A stretch of 64,000 nucleotides of DNA from Floccularia luteovirens (Eukaryota > Basidiomycota > Agaricomycetes > Agaricales > Squamanitaceae). The notes below the pieces were generated by a model, which ran no database searches, was not told the DNA's origin, and worked only from the letters and a program-made list of their open reading frames with translations. The DNA lies in assembly GCA_009739215.1 (NCBI GenBank), contig VSJF01000007.1, positions 248,001 to 312,000 on the forward strand, given 5' to 3'. The position numbers and the translations under genes are program-made. Below, piece after piece: positions 48,319 to 60,666 of this stretch; position 1 is the stretch's first letter, and every line of letters starts with the position of its first letter.

Positions 48319-50159
48319 GTTTTTTTTTTTGAACGCCACTTGGACCCTGTGTCTATGTATTAACAAGATCTGACGACATGTGGAATGCTATCATGTCACT
48401 GTCAAGATAGCTTTTGCTTTTGGATACTGCAGAGACCCGGAGTTTTCTAATCGGGTTTTTTTTCCAAGATCGGTTATCGAAACCTCCGACCATTGGTTCA
48501 CTTTTTTTTGTCGTTCAACGCGGCGATTTCTATCTTCCACAATGATGGCGCTTCCACGGCAGCCAGGGTGCCATCCAATCAGTTGTTTGTGACAAACACA
48601 GGTGGGGGGTCCAGCTACCTACTAACTACTTTGGTTAGTGTTTGGCCGCTCATTTAAGGTTGGAGGCAGGATTAATTCACTGCCACACAATAACGAAACT
48701 GCGTACATCCCCGAAAGTAGTATCTTCTAACGAGCACCGACACAGTTCCTTATTTACTGTAGTTGGCAGTCTTTTGTGGTTGGATATGTTTGCAAGTAAG
48801 GGCTCCAAAAAAACAGGGTGGATTGAATTACTGCCTAGCCACTGCTCTTTCCTAATCTGACAACTTGTGAATACTGATGGTTGTATCAAGAAACGGGGCG
48901 CGTTTTCGGGAAAACAATGTTTGAGGGGCCAGATTGATGCAGGTTAATCACTGAACGTGCTGCACCTGACGATCAACAAGATTTTTTTTTTAACGACAAA
49001 GGATGGTTCTAGACAAGCAGATAGGTTTCAGAGCGGCCTCTGGAACTTCCAATTATCTTACAAAGTGATGTGAGTCCAGGAACTATAATTCAGGAATTCC
49101 ATCTTGTCAATTATGCGACAGTAAATGTATTATATCATTTCCAAGCTATCCAACGAGAGGTGAAGCATCTTGGATTCAAGTAAAGAGACTCCGATACCTT
49201 TTTCGCGTAACAGTAAATCAAGCGAATTATTAACTATGGTTGAAACAGTACCAGAACAAGCTGAATGTCCAGAACGTGGTCTATTGGAGTATCATATCTG
49301 CCTTGCTACTAACCAATTTTAATGTTGTCCTGGAGACAAAGTTCAATGCGACCATTGCGCGTCGGGTCGGCAGTGAGGTGCATGTTCTGATATGGCTTGG
49401 AGCAGGCAGAATGAGGAATGAAGGACTGTGAACTCCACACCCGTGGGGATTGTTGTAAAATAAGATGTATTATTTGAATGTATAAACTCGGAACTTGGAC
49501 GCGCTAAGTTCAGTAGTTGCTGTCGCATGTCATAGTGCCTTATTTTTTGACACAATAAATATATTTTGTCGGGGAAGGTGATTATATTGCAGTAAGTGTG
49601 TCCAACAGAGGCAAAGAACCATTCCCACAAAATTCACTTACTCGGACGCCAGGAGAGCAGACATGTCGATAAGCGAGAAGTCGTGCATGCATGAGACTCC
49701 TATATCTGCTCATATGTGAAGAGGTGAAAAGTTTGCCCACGCAAAAAATAGAACGTGTAAAGTATTCAAGTGCTCGGATCCGAATATATTATACAGCCCT
49801 ATGAGCATTTTTCATGAAGCGAATGTGTTTCTGATTTTTCCAAATTTTTGGGGACCAACAAATATTGAACCGCATTAGACATTCAGGGCAAATGTTGCGG
49901 GTAACCGTAGTTTAGAGACTCCCGCGGATATAAGTTTTGGAATGAATCTTGTAGCTCAATTGGTCACAATGATTAACATATGGCGAGATAGTGGCTTTGA
50001 ATTAAGATAATCGAGCATTACATGTTTCAGAGAGTCCGATGGATTGATGTTTGCCCTTGTTGTGTAAGAACTTAGAACAAAAGGAGTTGTAGTCGAGAGA
50101 AGTATAGAGCAACTGACGTTTACGTCCAACGCAAATCGTATTACAAGGCGTAATTTATG
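48319..50159. other. Gene-poor interval of 1.8 kb
   Basis: This lies between the converging 3' ends of ATM1 and PGS1. Only short frames occur, with several T or A homopolymers (48320-48330, 48980-48992). No supported gene, repeat family or RNA gene was found. Confidence 0.5.
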
Positions 50160-52062
50160 TCAAAGCATCCCTTTTACAAACCATGCAATAACTTTAGTTA
50201 CAAATCGAACTTTGTGGCGCTCCCCCACCCAGTCCGATACGTTCGATCTAATTACTTTAACTTCCTGAGCAAGATCTGTTTGTAATGAAACGACGGGAGA
50301 TGCTCCATCAGTTCGGCAGGCGGGGTCTGGCCCTTTGGGGAGCTCAGCACTCTTGGTAGAAGGGATTGCCATAACGAAAGAAAGCTCCGTATCGAGATTC
50401 GCAGAGCGGGAATTGAGGTTGGTAGAACCAAAAAGCGTTAGAACAGGAGGTGATGAGGAATTGGGAGATAGCCATATGCCTAGATTGCATTAACTTTCTG
50501 GTTAAGGGTGATAACGGTTACGCCTTACCTTTTGCATGATATGTCCAACCATTTTTTTCCCACTGGCATAACTGAACTCCGCTAGTTCCTTGCCACGACC
50601 TCCCAGCCATTGCGATTGCTTTCACAAATTTCTTCTCAAAGTTTGCATATGCCTCTGGAATAAGGCCTGATATCCCACTAGATCCATAAAATCCATTGGC
50701 CTAACGAGGGAGGTTATTTATAGAAGCTTTAGGCATAGGCGATCAACGCACTTTAGGACTTGCAGCAACTATCCTACAATCAACAGTTTGACTGCGAAGA
50801 ATAAGAGACTGATAAGGTTCATACAGGCTAAAATAGCCACTCGTTAGGTCAAGAAGAGGACGTGAAGATCGAAAGCTTTTTGTGATAGTTTGCAGATGCT
50901 GGAATAACAAGTGGAACGTGCGTTCTTCCTCCCTAACATTGAACTGCCCCGCCTGAATTATTGGAAACAATAGTGCTTTATCGGTATTATAATTATTGGC
51001 TTCATTTGATGGTGGTGATGATGCTGGATTGGTGTACGATCTTTGAAAGTTCGTCAGTTCTTTGTGCGCTTTCTCGTGTATGTAATGGGGGTGTAACTCC
51101 GGATCGGGCCAAATAAGGGAATAACCATCTCGATGTTGAGAATGTGGAGAAGTCGAGAAAGATAATGATAATGGATTATTATTTGATGCAGAAGGAGCCA
51201 AGCGATATGAAAACTTGGATATTACTTGCAAAAAGTCAAAACAATATTGTGCCAGGTGCTTTTGATCTGAAAAGTGAATATATCTATCTTGCCTGTTAGT
51301 GAAGTATGATTCATTCAGATTCGCTCTAAAACAATCATTTCATGTTAATGAATGACATAAGATAGTTGAGTTCACTGAACTCACCCACTGATCATGACTT
51401 CATCGTCAACTCCGTACACCTTAACATGCCATGTACCCCAACCTTCATTAAACCTTGGAGGCACCAGTTTTGCTAATATTCCTCGTAGACTAGGACTCCT
51501 GAACATGGATACATGAACCCGAGAACCAAAATCACGTAAAATAGGAAGAAGTATTTTTGCTGTCGATGACGGTCCGGGACGCGTTGAACGATTCAAATCT
51601 AAGTTCAAATATAGATGGAGAGAAGGTTTGTCACGCAAAGCTTGATGAAGAGAAGTTATCTACTAGATTTATCAGTAGGAACCATAGGAAAATGAGATAT
51701 ACAAACTAACGAGTTCGGATTCTGATGAACCTATGTAGAGTGACGATATGAATATACGCTTCTCTGCACGTTTTATCATTTCCTATTGTGACCGTTAACT
51801 AACTGCTGCAAATTCGCCTTGGACTGCAAACCATGAGCGTATTATAGAATTTTTGAGGTTCCGCCAATATGCGAATTGAACTAGGCGATATTGCAAACAC
51901 TGGTTGTATTTTAGCGAGCTCTGAGGTAAATTCGCGAATGATTGGATCGAATTGGTTCGTAGATATGTGGCGCATCCATTGTCGAGAACGATGATTAACG
52001 TAATTGTTCGTATAATTAGTCACCAGAGGGCGTCTTGTGGCCAGTAAAGGGACCCGAAGCAT
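50160..52062 (-). CDS. PGS1: CDP-diacylglycerol-glycerol-3-phosphate 3-phosphatidyltransferase
   Basis: Six exons (51832-52062, 51711-51782, 51385-51659, 50752-51325, 50529-50700, 50160-50479) sum to 1644 nt, 547 aa. The enzyme makes phosphatidylglycerol phosphate in mitochondria, the committed step to cardiolipin. It belongs to the phospholipase D superfamily: the first HxKxxxxD motif is WHVKVYGVDDEVMISGANLN (about residue 177) and the second is TYHAKGIWL (about 438) followed by LFGSTNLNSRS. Family context KRAEKRIFISSLYIG precedes the first motif, and LTSGYFSLYEPYQSLIL separates the two. The N terminus (MLRVPLLATRRPLVT) is a basic mitochondrial presequence. The ends and all splice joins are in frame. 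Confidence 0.93.
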
Positions 52063-52608
52063 TTGTATAAAGCATTTTCCGAAGTTTTTTTGTTGGTGTC
52101 AGTGATGTGTTGGGCAATGGCTTGGGTAACAAACATGGTCCAATAAATCACATCAAATGAACCAGCAACCGCCGCCAACTGTCGGACACTATGAGAAATC
52201 GTGTTAAGAAAATTTCACATTCCATTCTTTTGGTGTCCCTATCATCTCAGGTCCAGTGCCAAATCAAGTTATAACTTTCAAAATAAGAGGCTGTTGTGCG
52301 GAAGAGTTAAGTCATCAATTGATAGATGTGAACAGAATGTTCTATGATCAATCTTCACATTGGAAGTAAGAAAATTTACATGTTCTGAGCGTCTTTTCTG
52401 AAAGTTTAAATGGAACACGTGCATCAAATCACAACATTCATTCTCATGTCTCGATAGAAAGATGATGGAAGGGGAAAGGCCGGAATGAACCTGGAAAAGT
52501 AAGAGAGATTAACATGGAATGGGGTGTTGAATACTTACTAACATGCATTGCCTTGTTCGCTACAATCACCCCACTTATCCTCTCCCCTGATAGTCTACCG
52601 TTTTAACA
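52063..52608. promoter_or_regulatory. Divergent upstream region of PGS1 and a small unknown gene
   Basis: A 546 bp interval between two outward-facing start codons. No coding feature or clear motif was recognised. Confidence 0.4.
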
Positions 52609-53215
52609 ATGTCCGAGAGCGACAACTCCTCCAACTATTCGGACACAGATCAAGTCGACAACCTGATCAGCTCATTCTATTCTAACTCAGATGATACAAG
52701 GCTTGATACCGAGTTAGTAAGGGTCAAGAGAGCGAATCGTAACTAACATCCTATCTGGTTTAGTGAAGAGGATGATATTAAATTTTATGACCTTTACGAC
52801 AAACTGTCGCGATCGTCGTCTCCTATTCCAGTGGGAAACTGGTCAACACCGAAAGAGGACGACGGACTAATCGTAACTCTGTCAAGTAACTCTGTAAGGA
52901 GTGCCAAGCAACACTTCCGAGATAGTAACGCAACCATAACAGGGATCGTGTTCGAAGAAACGGCCGAAGATGCGAAGAACATATACAGAAGCACATTAGG
53001 CGAAAAATCCAGTGGAATCACAAAAAATAATACCTCTAAAGGGGGTGTGTGTCAAATCACGCCTATTCAAAAGCCTAACCATCAGGGAGGCACAGATCAA
53101 AGTGATCAGGGCCCTGGTCCGGGAGAGTGAGCTGATGCTAGCGGCAAATCAATACGTTTATGCTACCTACTTGAAGGCATTTGTAATTGAAAGGCGAAGT
53201 TTGGCAGCGTTGTAA
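52609..53215 (+). CDS. Small acidic protein with helical C terminus, unknown function
   Basis: The preferred model has three exons (52609-52712, 52764-53046, 53096-53215), 168 aa. The N terminus is Ser/Asp-rich (MSESDNSSNYSDTDQVDNL), the middle is charged (EEDDIKFYDLYDKL), and the C terminus is helical (ALVRESELMLAANQYVYATY). The second intron (53047-53095, GTGTGT..CACAG, 49 nt) is preferred because it joins to this helix in frame. Without it the protein would stop at 53130 with 156 aa and a low-complexity tail. No known domain, signal or membrane segment. Confidence 0.55.
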
Positions 53216-53906
53216 AATTTAATCTATTAGGATTTCATAAAACTGTAAACTGGAAAATGTACACATACGCCTGACTGTTAAACGTCAAACATTCAATAAT
53301 TTCTTACCCTTTGACTGACATGTATTCAAAAGAGGTCATTTATTATTTCAATTGTTTTCCGGATTTCACCGCAATAGATAAATGTGTTTAATTCGTTGCT
53401 AGATCTCCGCATTTTCCCTTTCCTTTCTGGGAAGGCACTTGTATTGCAACAGGTAACACCCGAAACAAGCAAACTGCGCCAGCCATTCACCGAATTGATA
53501 CCTTGGAAACTTGTTGAAACATCCAAAATGTGACCTGGTTATCGTGATCGATGTAGCTAGCGCGTCGATCGATCGATACAGAAGTACCTGAGCTAAATTT
53601 ATAATTGTGGGTCCTTGATTGTCTGCTACTTTGCATTGTAAACAAATGTTTGCTGTATGCAGAATTATCAAAGGAGGAAATTATGATCCGACGGATGCAT
53701 ACAGAACATTAGAACATTTCAGACTTGGCAGGCTGGCAGTGCGTATGAATTATTTTGCACTTGGCACAACATACAGACGTCGACTACAGCAATGTGTAGC
53801 TATATCTATTTACACATGAACATATCATATATACTAATCTCAAACTATACGTGTACTAGGTGATCATGTGTCCTCATGATTATGTTAAACTATAATGTTA
53901 ATAAAT
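53216..53906. other. Intergenic region
   Basis: About 0.7 kb between converging genes. Overlapping short frames only; nothing supported. Confidence 0.5.
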
Positions 53907-54519
53907 CTATATCAAGCGCACGCGTAGCTCTTTGAAAATCCACAAAAAGAAAGCCAGAAAACATACAGTGCCACACAGCACTGGAATAAGCGCCAGCGGA
54001 CCTGCAACACCTGCAACAGCGAAGATCACCATATCACTTGTACTGGTCATCTGCAATGCTAGTGTGCCCAATGTTCCTGCAAGAGCGCTATAGGCCAGCT
54101 CTTCAAGCATCAGAAATAATTGACCTCGGAGAGTTTCAGGGCCGTGCTGCTCGTTATTTGATTCGCCAGCAATGAAAAGGAGCAATAAGTATGGTATAAC
54201 CAACATCCCCCCTCCAACGCAACCAACTTTGGCAAAGCCCGTTGTCATCATTGGAAAATCGGTGTATCCAAGAAGGTATAGAACGAACCCCCCGAGTGCT
54301 TGAAAAAACGCGTATTTAACTGGCGAAAGAGCAGCTTCAAGACATGCAGAAGTCTGCACGTGCAGAAGTTTTTTGCACCCACACCCGAAGCGCCAACAGG
54401 CTCTTTTGAAGAAGTCACTCTAGAAATGAATGTATTTCATATCATTGTTCGTGCAATGCAAGCTAGGAACTGGGAAATCTCACCTGACAATTCAGAGTCT
54501 GAGATAGAGACGAAGTCAT
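53907..54519 (-). CDS. Small multi-pass membrane protein, unknown function
   Basis: Two exons (54484-54519, 53907-54419) sum to 549 nt, 182 aa. After a short Cys-rich start (RACWRFGCGCKKLLHV) there are about four hydrophobic helices: AFFQALGGFVLYLLGY, VGGGMLVIPYLLLLFIAG, ELAYSALAGTLGTLALQ and VLCGTVCFLAFFLWIF. A polar loop (ESNNEQHGPETLRGQ) lies between the second and third. The GTGAGA..TTCTAG intron joins the exons in phase 0. The clustered cysteines before the first helix might be lipidated. I do not recognise a family. Confidence 0.55.
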
Positions 54520-56499
54520 GATCTTCGAACGTAAGACCAATTGGGAACCAAGTTCGAGGATGCGCGGATGAAAGTTTTGCATCGAGTAAAGTAGTTGTGG
54601 GGAATGATGATTTCAGAGCTGTAATAAGTGGTCGTATTTATCGTTGCTCGCACTTCTTTTCGACCCGATTTGATTGGTAGTTACGCGTACGGCTTGAGGT
54701 GTCGTCGCCCCGAATCAAGTTGCATTTCACCTCCGGCGGCGTGTAAAAGATGGAAATTAAATATATTGCGATTGCCTGAAGGTAACATGAACGCGGCCCC
54801 GAATGTTACGGATCAAATAAATGGAGTTCTTAGCCAATGCTCAAGCAATGATTAGAATGGCATAAATCAATGGTAAGACATGTAAGGGCGCAAGTTGACA
54901 AAGCTGTCAGGACCAACTCAAATTTGACAAGCACAAATAGTATGACATATGTATACATTAAATCGCTCTATACACTTGGCTTGTTCCAAACATTTCTCAA
55001 TAAGTAATTATTTAAACGTTTTACCCGCGGTCAGGCCATCAAGTTTTCCTAAGGATCTTAATGTCCTGTGTATTCCTTATTTTTGTTCCACCTGCGATCC
55101 AAGCCTAACGATTCGCAAGTATTCAAGCGCGGGAATATATTGCATACTGACGACATGCCAGCTTTAGTTTATAGATGACCGCCTAGCAAATCGGAATTAA
55201 AAAATTCTAGTTGGAAACGTCCTCCGAAGCAACCGATGACAGGAAGAAATTGTAGGATTGACATCATACCAAGGAAACAGTGTCTCAAAGTATACTCTTC
55301 TAAGATGTCATTACCAGGGCCGTTGAGAATATATTATATCCAAGTATTTCAGGCTCTGTGAGACAGGTCCCGTACGCAGCTGAAATATAATACTAACTTG
55401 CGTGTTTATGAAATTCCAGAGACATCCGAAACATTCTCTACAACTTTTTGTTTCTATGAAAGTCTGTTTCTACGACTGTTTCTATGCTTGTGCAATTTAG
55501 AACATTTGTAACCCATACTTACATTATCCGTTCCGTGTCGGAGGCCGAACGGGAACAGGGTCGCATCAAGTAGAAAAACTTAACACTCATTACACTAAGA
55601 CGTCAGTGGAGAGGGTGCCTCGTGTTGATCGATGGCCAAAACTGACCGCTTGAGCGTTTCAACATGAGATTGAATTCAGTTAACCCAAATTTGTAAAAAT
55701 TGATACTCAAGTATTCAAATATTCATGCGTCATGACTGCCCATAGTCATTATTTTTTTTGTGTCCCGAAATAACTTATGTCTTTTTTGTCGGTTAAAGAA
55801 AAGTTCGCAAATGTGCACATAAAATAATTCTGGGCGGGCCCTGTTTTATGGCTTCGTTTCGCTTTTGTGATTCCATCAACCTTGGCCGCCGTTTCCATGG
55901 AGGTCGATCGCTGTTGTTTTTCATTTGAACGTCAAGGTTCATTAATCACTAATCACTGCTTCCCAAGATCTCTACAAACTCACGAACACTTCTTGATTAC
56001 GTCGTTGATTTTCTAGACTGCATCATCACTCGTATGAAGACAACACTAATCCTTCATCAGACTCTGTTATCATATGGCAAATGAGATGATTGATGCAGTA
56101 CGTCAGGATGAATTGACTGCTATAACAAGAACGTTCTGGACCTATATGTACTACAACATTTATTTCAAAACATTTGGTGACATGACGTTCCGGAGAGGGC
56201 GAGATTTGGTATCATATTTAAACCCTCAGCCTAGACCTTTATATCAGTACAAGTGGTAAGACTTACCGTTAGCTTGGGTACCTACAGAGAAGATTACACA
56301 TAGAAAATACAAAAGATCGGCGTTTGGAACTTCGTTGTACAAATGGAGTTCAAGGCCTGTGGCTTATTGGCTGTGCACGCACTGCAAAGGAAGAATCCTT
56401 GAGTTCTATTGACGGAGCTCTCAAGTTGTGATTTGAATCTCTAGCGCTTGTCACATGTGAAGATATATTATTGGGAACAAAAGACAAAAAGATATTCTT
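54520..56499. other. Gene-poor interval of 2.0 kb
   Basis: No supported gene. Short frames at 54628-54855 and 56074-56259 lack domains and splice support. A small direct repeat, three copies of TGTTTCTAYG, lies within about 55448-55487. No RNA gene was recognised. Confidence 0.5.
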
Positions 56500-57519
56500 T
56501 CAAGTACCTGTCACGCCCGTTGCTTTCATTTGTCGTTTCAAAGTAGCTGCTTTTGCTTCGCTCAGGGGTTTGCTCCACCTAGCTTCTGGAGGATTCCAAA
56601 TACCTAGTTCTTGTTTTAGGTCCTCAATGTTCTGTTCCCAACGTTGCTCCCAATATACAGTAATCAACGATCTGGAAGTTCCGCCGCATTTCAATGCCCA
56701 TGGTACATATTCCGAGTAAAGTCGGCTGCGCTTCTGAGGTGTCAAGCGGAGAGGACCAAATACAGCTGCTATCGCCGTCATTGGTAGGCCCAAATTTGCA
56801 AATTCAAAAAACTTTAGGGCTAACTCCGATTCGACGCTGACAGGAAGATTACAAATGCAGTGGTAGAAGTCGTGGCATTCACGATATCTTTGCATAACGT
56901 AGGCCAGCTCGGGATCGGGAATATAATGTACCTTACAATGAATGAGCAAGGGTACGATTCGAACGGGGAAAAGTTTTGCTTTACTGGTTCACGAGTATCT
57001 GGAGTCACTCCGCAACGTTCAAGCCATGTGACATATGCCCTGCCAAAGGATCCTTCAGGATATTTTGCCAGTCCGTCCATGTCGATTGTATCTGAGTTAA
57101 CCTTTGGTCTTTCCTTGAGTATCCTCCGACCTTCGGCACTGTCAAGCATGATGTCTCTGAGACGAGGTAAACTAGGCCCAGCAGTTGTTTCCCCCAGTGC
57201 GGCGATCATGTCTTGTATATATTGATTAAAAACACCACGTTTCGAAGTCCGTTACACGCTCACCGCCTCTTTTTGGATCAACAATCGACATAACCGCAGA
57301 GCCTAGCGCAAGAAACGCGTTTTCGAACGAATTCAACGGGATATGACCATGGTAGGCAGGTCGAGATGAAATATTACGTGTGGCGATGCTGTTAGGTGTG
57401 TTGGGTAGGTTTATGCGGTACTTTCGCTTTGACGACAGAGCATTGGTGCTATCAGCACGTATAGCATAGCAATGCCTGGCCGAAGACCTTTTGAGCGTTG
57501 CAGCAGTCGTGAAATTCAT
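56500..57519 (-). CDS. COQ4: Ubiquinone biosynthesis protein Coq4
   Basis: Three exons (57264-57519, 56985-57211, 56500-56931) sum to 915 nt, 304 aa. The N-terminal 50 residues are a basic, hydroxylated mitochondrial presequence (MNFTTAATLKRSSARH). The conserved core follows: YHGHIPLNSFENAFLALGSA, EGRRILKERPKVNSDTIDM, YPEGSFGRAYVTWLERCGV, the zinc-binding HDxxH..E motif in ECHDFYHCICNLPVSVESE (His near residue 181), FGPLRLTPQKRSRL and YWEQRWEQNIEDLKQELGIW. Coq4 is required for coenzyme Q assembly on the matrix side of the inner membrane. About 35 extra Ala/Lys-rich residues follow the usual end. Confidence 0.95.
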
Positions 57520-58012
57520 GGCGCCAACTGTGTATGAAAGTCGAAAATCCGTGACCTTTTGTGTGACAGGTCACAAGTCCCACGCAGCCATTCCCGCGCA
57601 TCCATGATCCACCGTCTTCAAGGAGCAAAAATACATACAATGGCCACGGTATTGGTATTGGTTCAATGGGTGTCTAAGTTTGGCCTCCTATATTGATGCG
57701 CATAGTCTGGCGTTAGCAAGAGTCAACCTCGAAGCTGCTGGAACACTATGCGACAAGCCTCATGGCGATCCTGGTAACACTGGCCAGCTGCTTGATCGAT
57801 CAAAGCATGTCTGTGGCCTGAAACTGTGGCTCTCCCACAGAGCAAAACGCGTTGTTAATGGCTTGTGTGATATTGTACACCAGCCAAAGCGTCAATTGTT
57901 TTTTTTGGGTATAAAACATGCTTGTCAGAACATCGTTCTCCCAGAACTTGCTATCTAGATATCAGGCCGTCCTCTCAAAAACCCTCTCCACCGTCTCATA
58001 TACTCATCTTTA
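57520..58012. promoter_or_regulatory. Divergent upstream region of COQ4 and a zinc-finger gene
   Basis: A 493 bp interval between two outward-facing starts. The open frame at 57680-57958 (+) has no domain and is not supported. Confidence 0.4.
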
Positions 58013-58943
58013 ATGGACCCTCGGTTACTCTGTCAGCCCAAGGCCAATGTTCCCCGTTATCCCATTGCTAACGACCGTCAAATGGATAAGCTACGAGCAA
58101 TTGCATCGAACCCAAAGCGACATGGGACCTATATACCCTGTGGCGAGAGTTTCCAAGAAAAACTCAAGTTATTCGCCCTGCATGAAGACAACGAGAGTAC
58201 ATGGGAATTTTCAGCACCCTTGCCTTCGCGCAGTTCTAGCAGTTCCACAATTGACAGTAACGAGAGCACTCCTGCACAAGACATTGTGATACGTTATCGT
58301 GCAGGGTTGCCCCTCGACTTTCTCGAGGATTCGTCGTGTACTCAGGCAGACTCTGAATCTGAAGCTTCCTGGGAGACCATCGTCGACGACGATGAAGAAA
58401 GTGATAATTATTCTCTCGTCTATCAGGAACCTATTGGGAAGATCATATCCAGTCCATCGCGCCAAGAGGCCCTGAATGACTCGGTACGTAAATCTAATTG
58501 AGTTTCCTCTACGCGAAGCGCTGAAGTATTTCAATGCAGCGCGTGGAAGCCTTGCGTATCATTACTTCTCAAAGAAGGAATCAGAACGATAATATAGTGT
58601 GTGAGCGGCCTGGATGCCGCGATACACTACGCGGTTTGAAAGCGCTCATGTGCCACCTCCATATCCATAACATCCATGATCGGTTGGTTTTAATTGCATT
58701 TGCGTTGTTCCTTTGTTTTAATTTCTGCCTTATTTGCACAGAAGCCCTAACTGCCCAAAGTGTCGTAGGCTATTTGACACTAAACGTGAATTGGAACATC
58801 ATAGATGTGCGCCGAGTCTGTGGTCCCCTCCCCCAAGCCCTTTGAAAGGTACTTCTCCACCTCTATGGTTCCTGATCTTTTTTGACATTCCTTTTACAGA
58901 TGGCTTCAGTCGTGTTGTTTGTTTTTTATCCCGCCAACTATAA
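58013..58943 (+). CDS. C2H2-like zinc-finger protein
   Basis: Four exons (58013-58483, 58540-58682, 58742-58848, 58900-58943) sum to 765 nt, 254 aa. The N-terminal half is Ser/acidic-rich (SRSSSSSTIDSNEST, WETIVDDDEESDNY). The C-terminal half has two candidate zinc fingers: CERPGC..KALMCHLHIHNIH (C-x4-C followed by His residues) and CPKCRRLFDTKRELEHHRC (C-x2-C-x12-H). The last intron (58849-58899) is a multiple of three, so a read-through isoform is possible. It is perhaps a DNA- or RNA-binding protein; the target is unknown. Confidence 0.7.
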
Positions 58944-59331
58944 TATAAACTAGAAAAGATGCTGGGCACTAATCGATACATTACCCTTGCTTAACTGATC
59001 TTTATTACCATCCATTTGTACCAATTACCATTATATGTGCTTTTAGACTTTTTACAGTTGCAATAATATTAACAGTCATATCCTTTGGGTCACCAATCTG
59101 TCGGATGACAATTTCTTCGATTACTTATGTTATATTCCACTGTTCCGATCATTTGATGAAATTCAATGGGCACCTCTTCGTTTGAATACTACTAAAGCAA
59201 CTAATTACGTTCCTGCCGTACTAAAAGAGATCTTACACAACATCATTGTACACTATTGCTCTATCATCACCATCCAGGTCATCTGATGTACGTTATACAT
59301 CGAACCTCAGACAACACATCAGAAGAAGCCG
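58944..59331. other. Intergenic region, converging 3' ends
   Basis: 388 bp of AT-rich sequence between two converging genes. Nothing recognised. Confidence 0.5.
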
Positions 59332-60426
59332 CTAGTTAATGTCGACATACGCGAACTCCTTTGACATCGCATCTTCTCGACAAGTCTTACTACAGAAATA
59401 ATCGACTTCGCTTTGGGGCAGCGACAGGCACATTATACATGGTGATACCAAACCTGATACGACAGCCTCTCTACATGTGTTTAAATAATTGATAATTAGT
59501 CCCGTTATTATCACAGCAACAAGCAGAACGTACTCTCGGTGTCGCGTGGAGCAGTAATCACTTGTTTTCACTCCTTTTGAGTCAACGTGGACAGGCTTCC
59601 CGCAACCAGGGATAATGCACTCAAGATTATCGGTAGCCGACTGGGTACTAATATTAAGAGGTTGAGCGGCAGGAAGTGCGTTTGAGGAAGTTGCCAAGGT
59701 ACCATTCGTCGTACCCACCGTCGGCGCAACTTGGCTACCACTAGCGGCACTGTTCAGGAAGGGATTATTCACTGGTGGGTTAGGCGCTGCTCGAGAAGAA
59801 GGCGCTACAGATTGTGTAGTAGTCCCTCCAGCTCCATTTCCTGCTTGTGCGACAGTTGTAATCATGGCTTGCACTTGTGGAATGTGCTGCACAACCAATT
59901 CTGAACCGACAATCAGGGGGGTCTGCTTCAAAAGGAAGAATGTACCTTACTGGCTATTTGCACAGGGTCAAATGCAGGCTGAGCCTGTTTCTGATTCTGA
60001 ACATTGTAATTATTTCCTTTGGGATAATTTGGTCCCTTTGCAGCGCCACTCGCTTGAGCTTGCGACGCGCCTCCTGTGGCATTACGTGTCTTGACACCTG
60101 GACTGGCAGCGTTGGCACAATTCTTGCCGCAGTATTCAAAGTTTTGGAACTTTGGTTTCTTGTGACAGTGCTGATCAAGACAGGATCAATATCATCTTCA
60201 GAAGAAAGAATAGGGAAGTTTCTGAGACTTGCATTGCATAGGGTAGCTGCTTGCCCAGCACATGTTTTGGAGCAGTATTTGTGGTTGGAGAACTTGGGCT
60301 TCTGGTTGCAATACTAAAAATAATGCTAAAGTGAAAAGGGATTCAATGGATAAAGTTTTCGTTAGGACCCACATCGCAGAGCGCCGTTGGCTGGGCAGTC
60401 TGAATGTTTGCGCCACTAGTAGCCAT
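59332..60426 (-). CDS. Cys-rich protein with KPKF..YC zinc-binding-like repeats
   Basis: Five exons (60373-60426, 60233-60313, 59951-60170, 59534-59900, 59332-59470) sum to 861 nt, 286 aa. Four Cys clusters are seen: CDYCNQKPKFSNHKYCSKTC and CNHCHKKPKFQNFEYCGKNC near the N terminus, then a Gly/Asn/Gln-rich linker and the helix LVVQHIPQVQAMIT, then CIIPGCGKPVHVDSKG..DYCSTRHREE and CIMCLSLPQSEVDYFC. They look like small treble-clef or ribbon zinc sites. From memory, agaricomycete proteins with this pattern often end in a PARP catalytic domain. Here the gene stops shortly after the fourth cluster. Intron 2 (60171-60232) is GC-AG. Confidence 0.8.
60171..60232 (-). other. GC-AG intron in the Cys-rich gene
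   Basis: The donor is AAT|GCAAGT, a perfect match to the GC-donor consensus, and the acceptor is GATCAG. This joins TLCN to HCHKKPKF in phase 0. The only nearby GT (two bases into the intron) would break the second repeat. Confidence 0.8.
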
Positions 60427-60666
60427 TGTCAATCTGTTGATATAAGTTGATGCTATGAATGGGTTGTAAAGGGCTTATCGATGAGTTTTAATACTCCAAT
60501 CCAAGCTTGATCCTCGAGGACAACAGGCCGCTGCATCATGTAATGGCATCATCAATCCTCGGGGCACAGCATAATCATGGAAAAAATCAATTGCACGTGT
60601 TACAAACGCTACGATAGGTGGATATCAAGAAACAGACGAAACAACGAGGCGACTATCAACCTCAAT

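Noticed and set aside
53326..53671. Two overlapping - strand frames
   Set aside because: No conserved motif, poor codon pattern, no splice signals leading anywhere.
57680..57958. 92-codon frame between COQ4 and the zinc-finger gene
   Set aside because: No recognisable motif and it fills a divergent promoter region.
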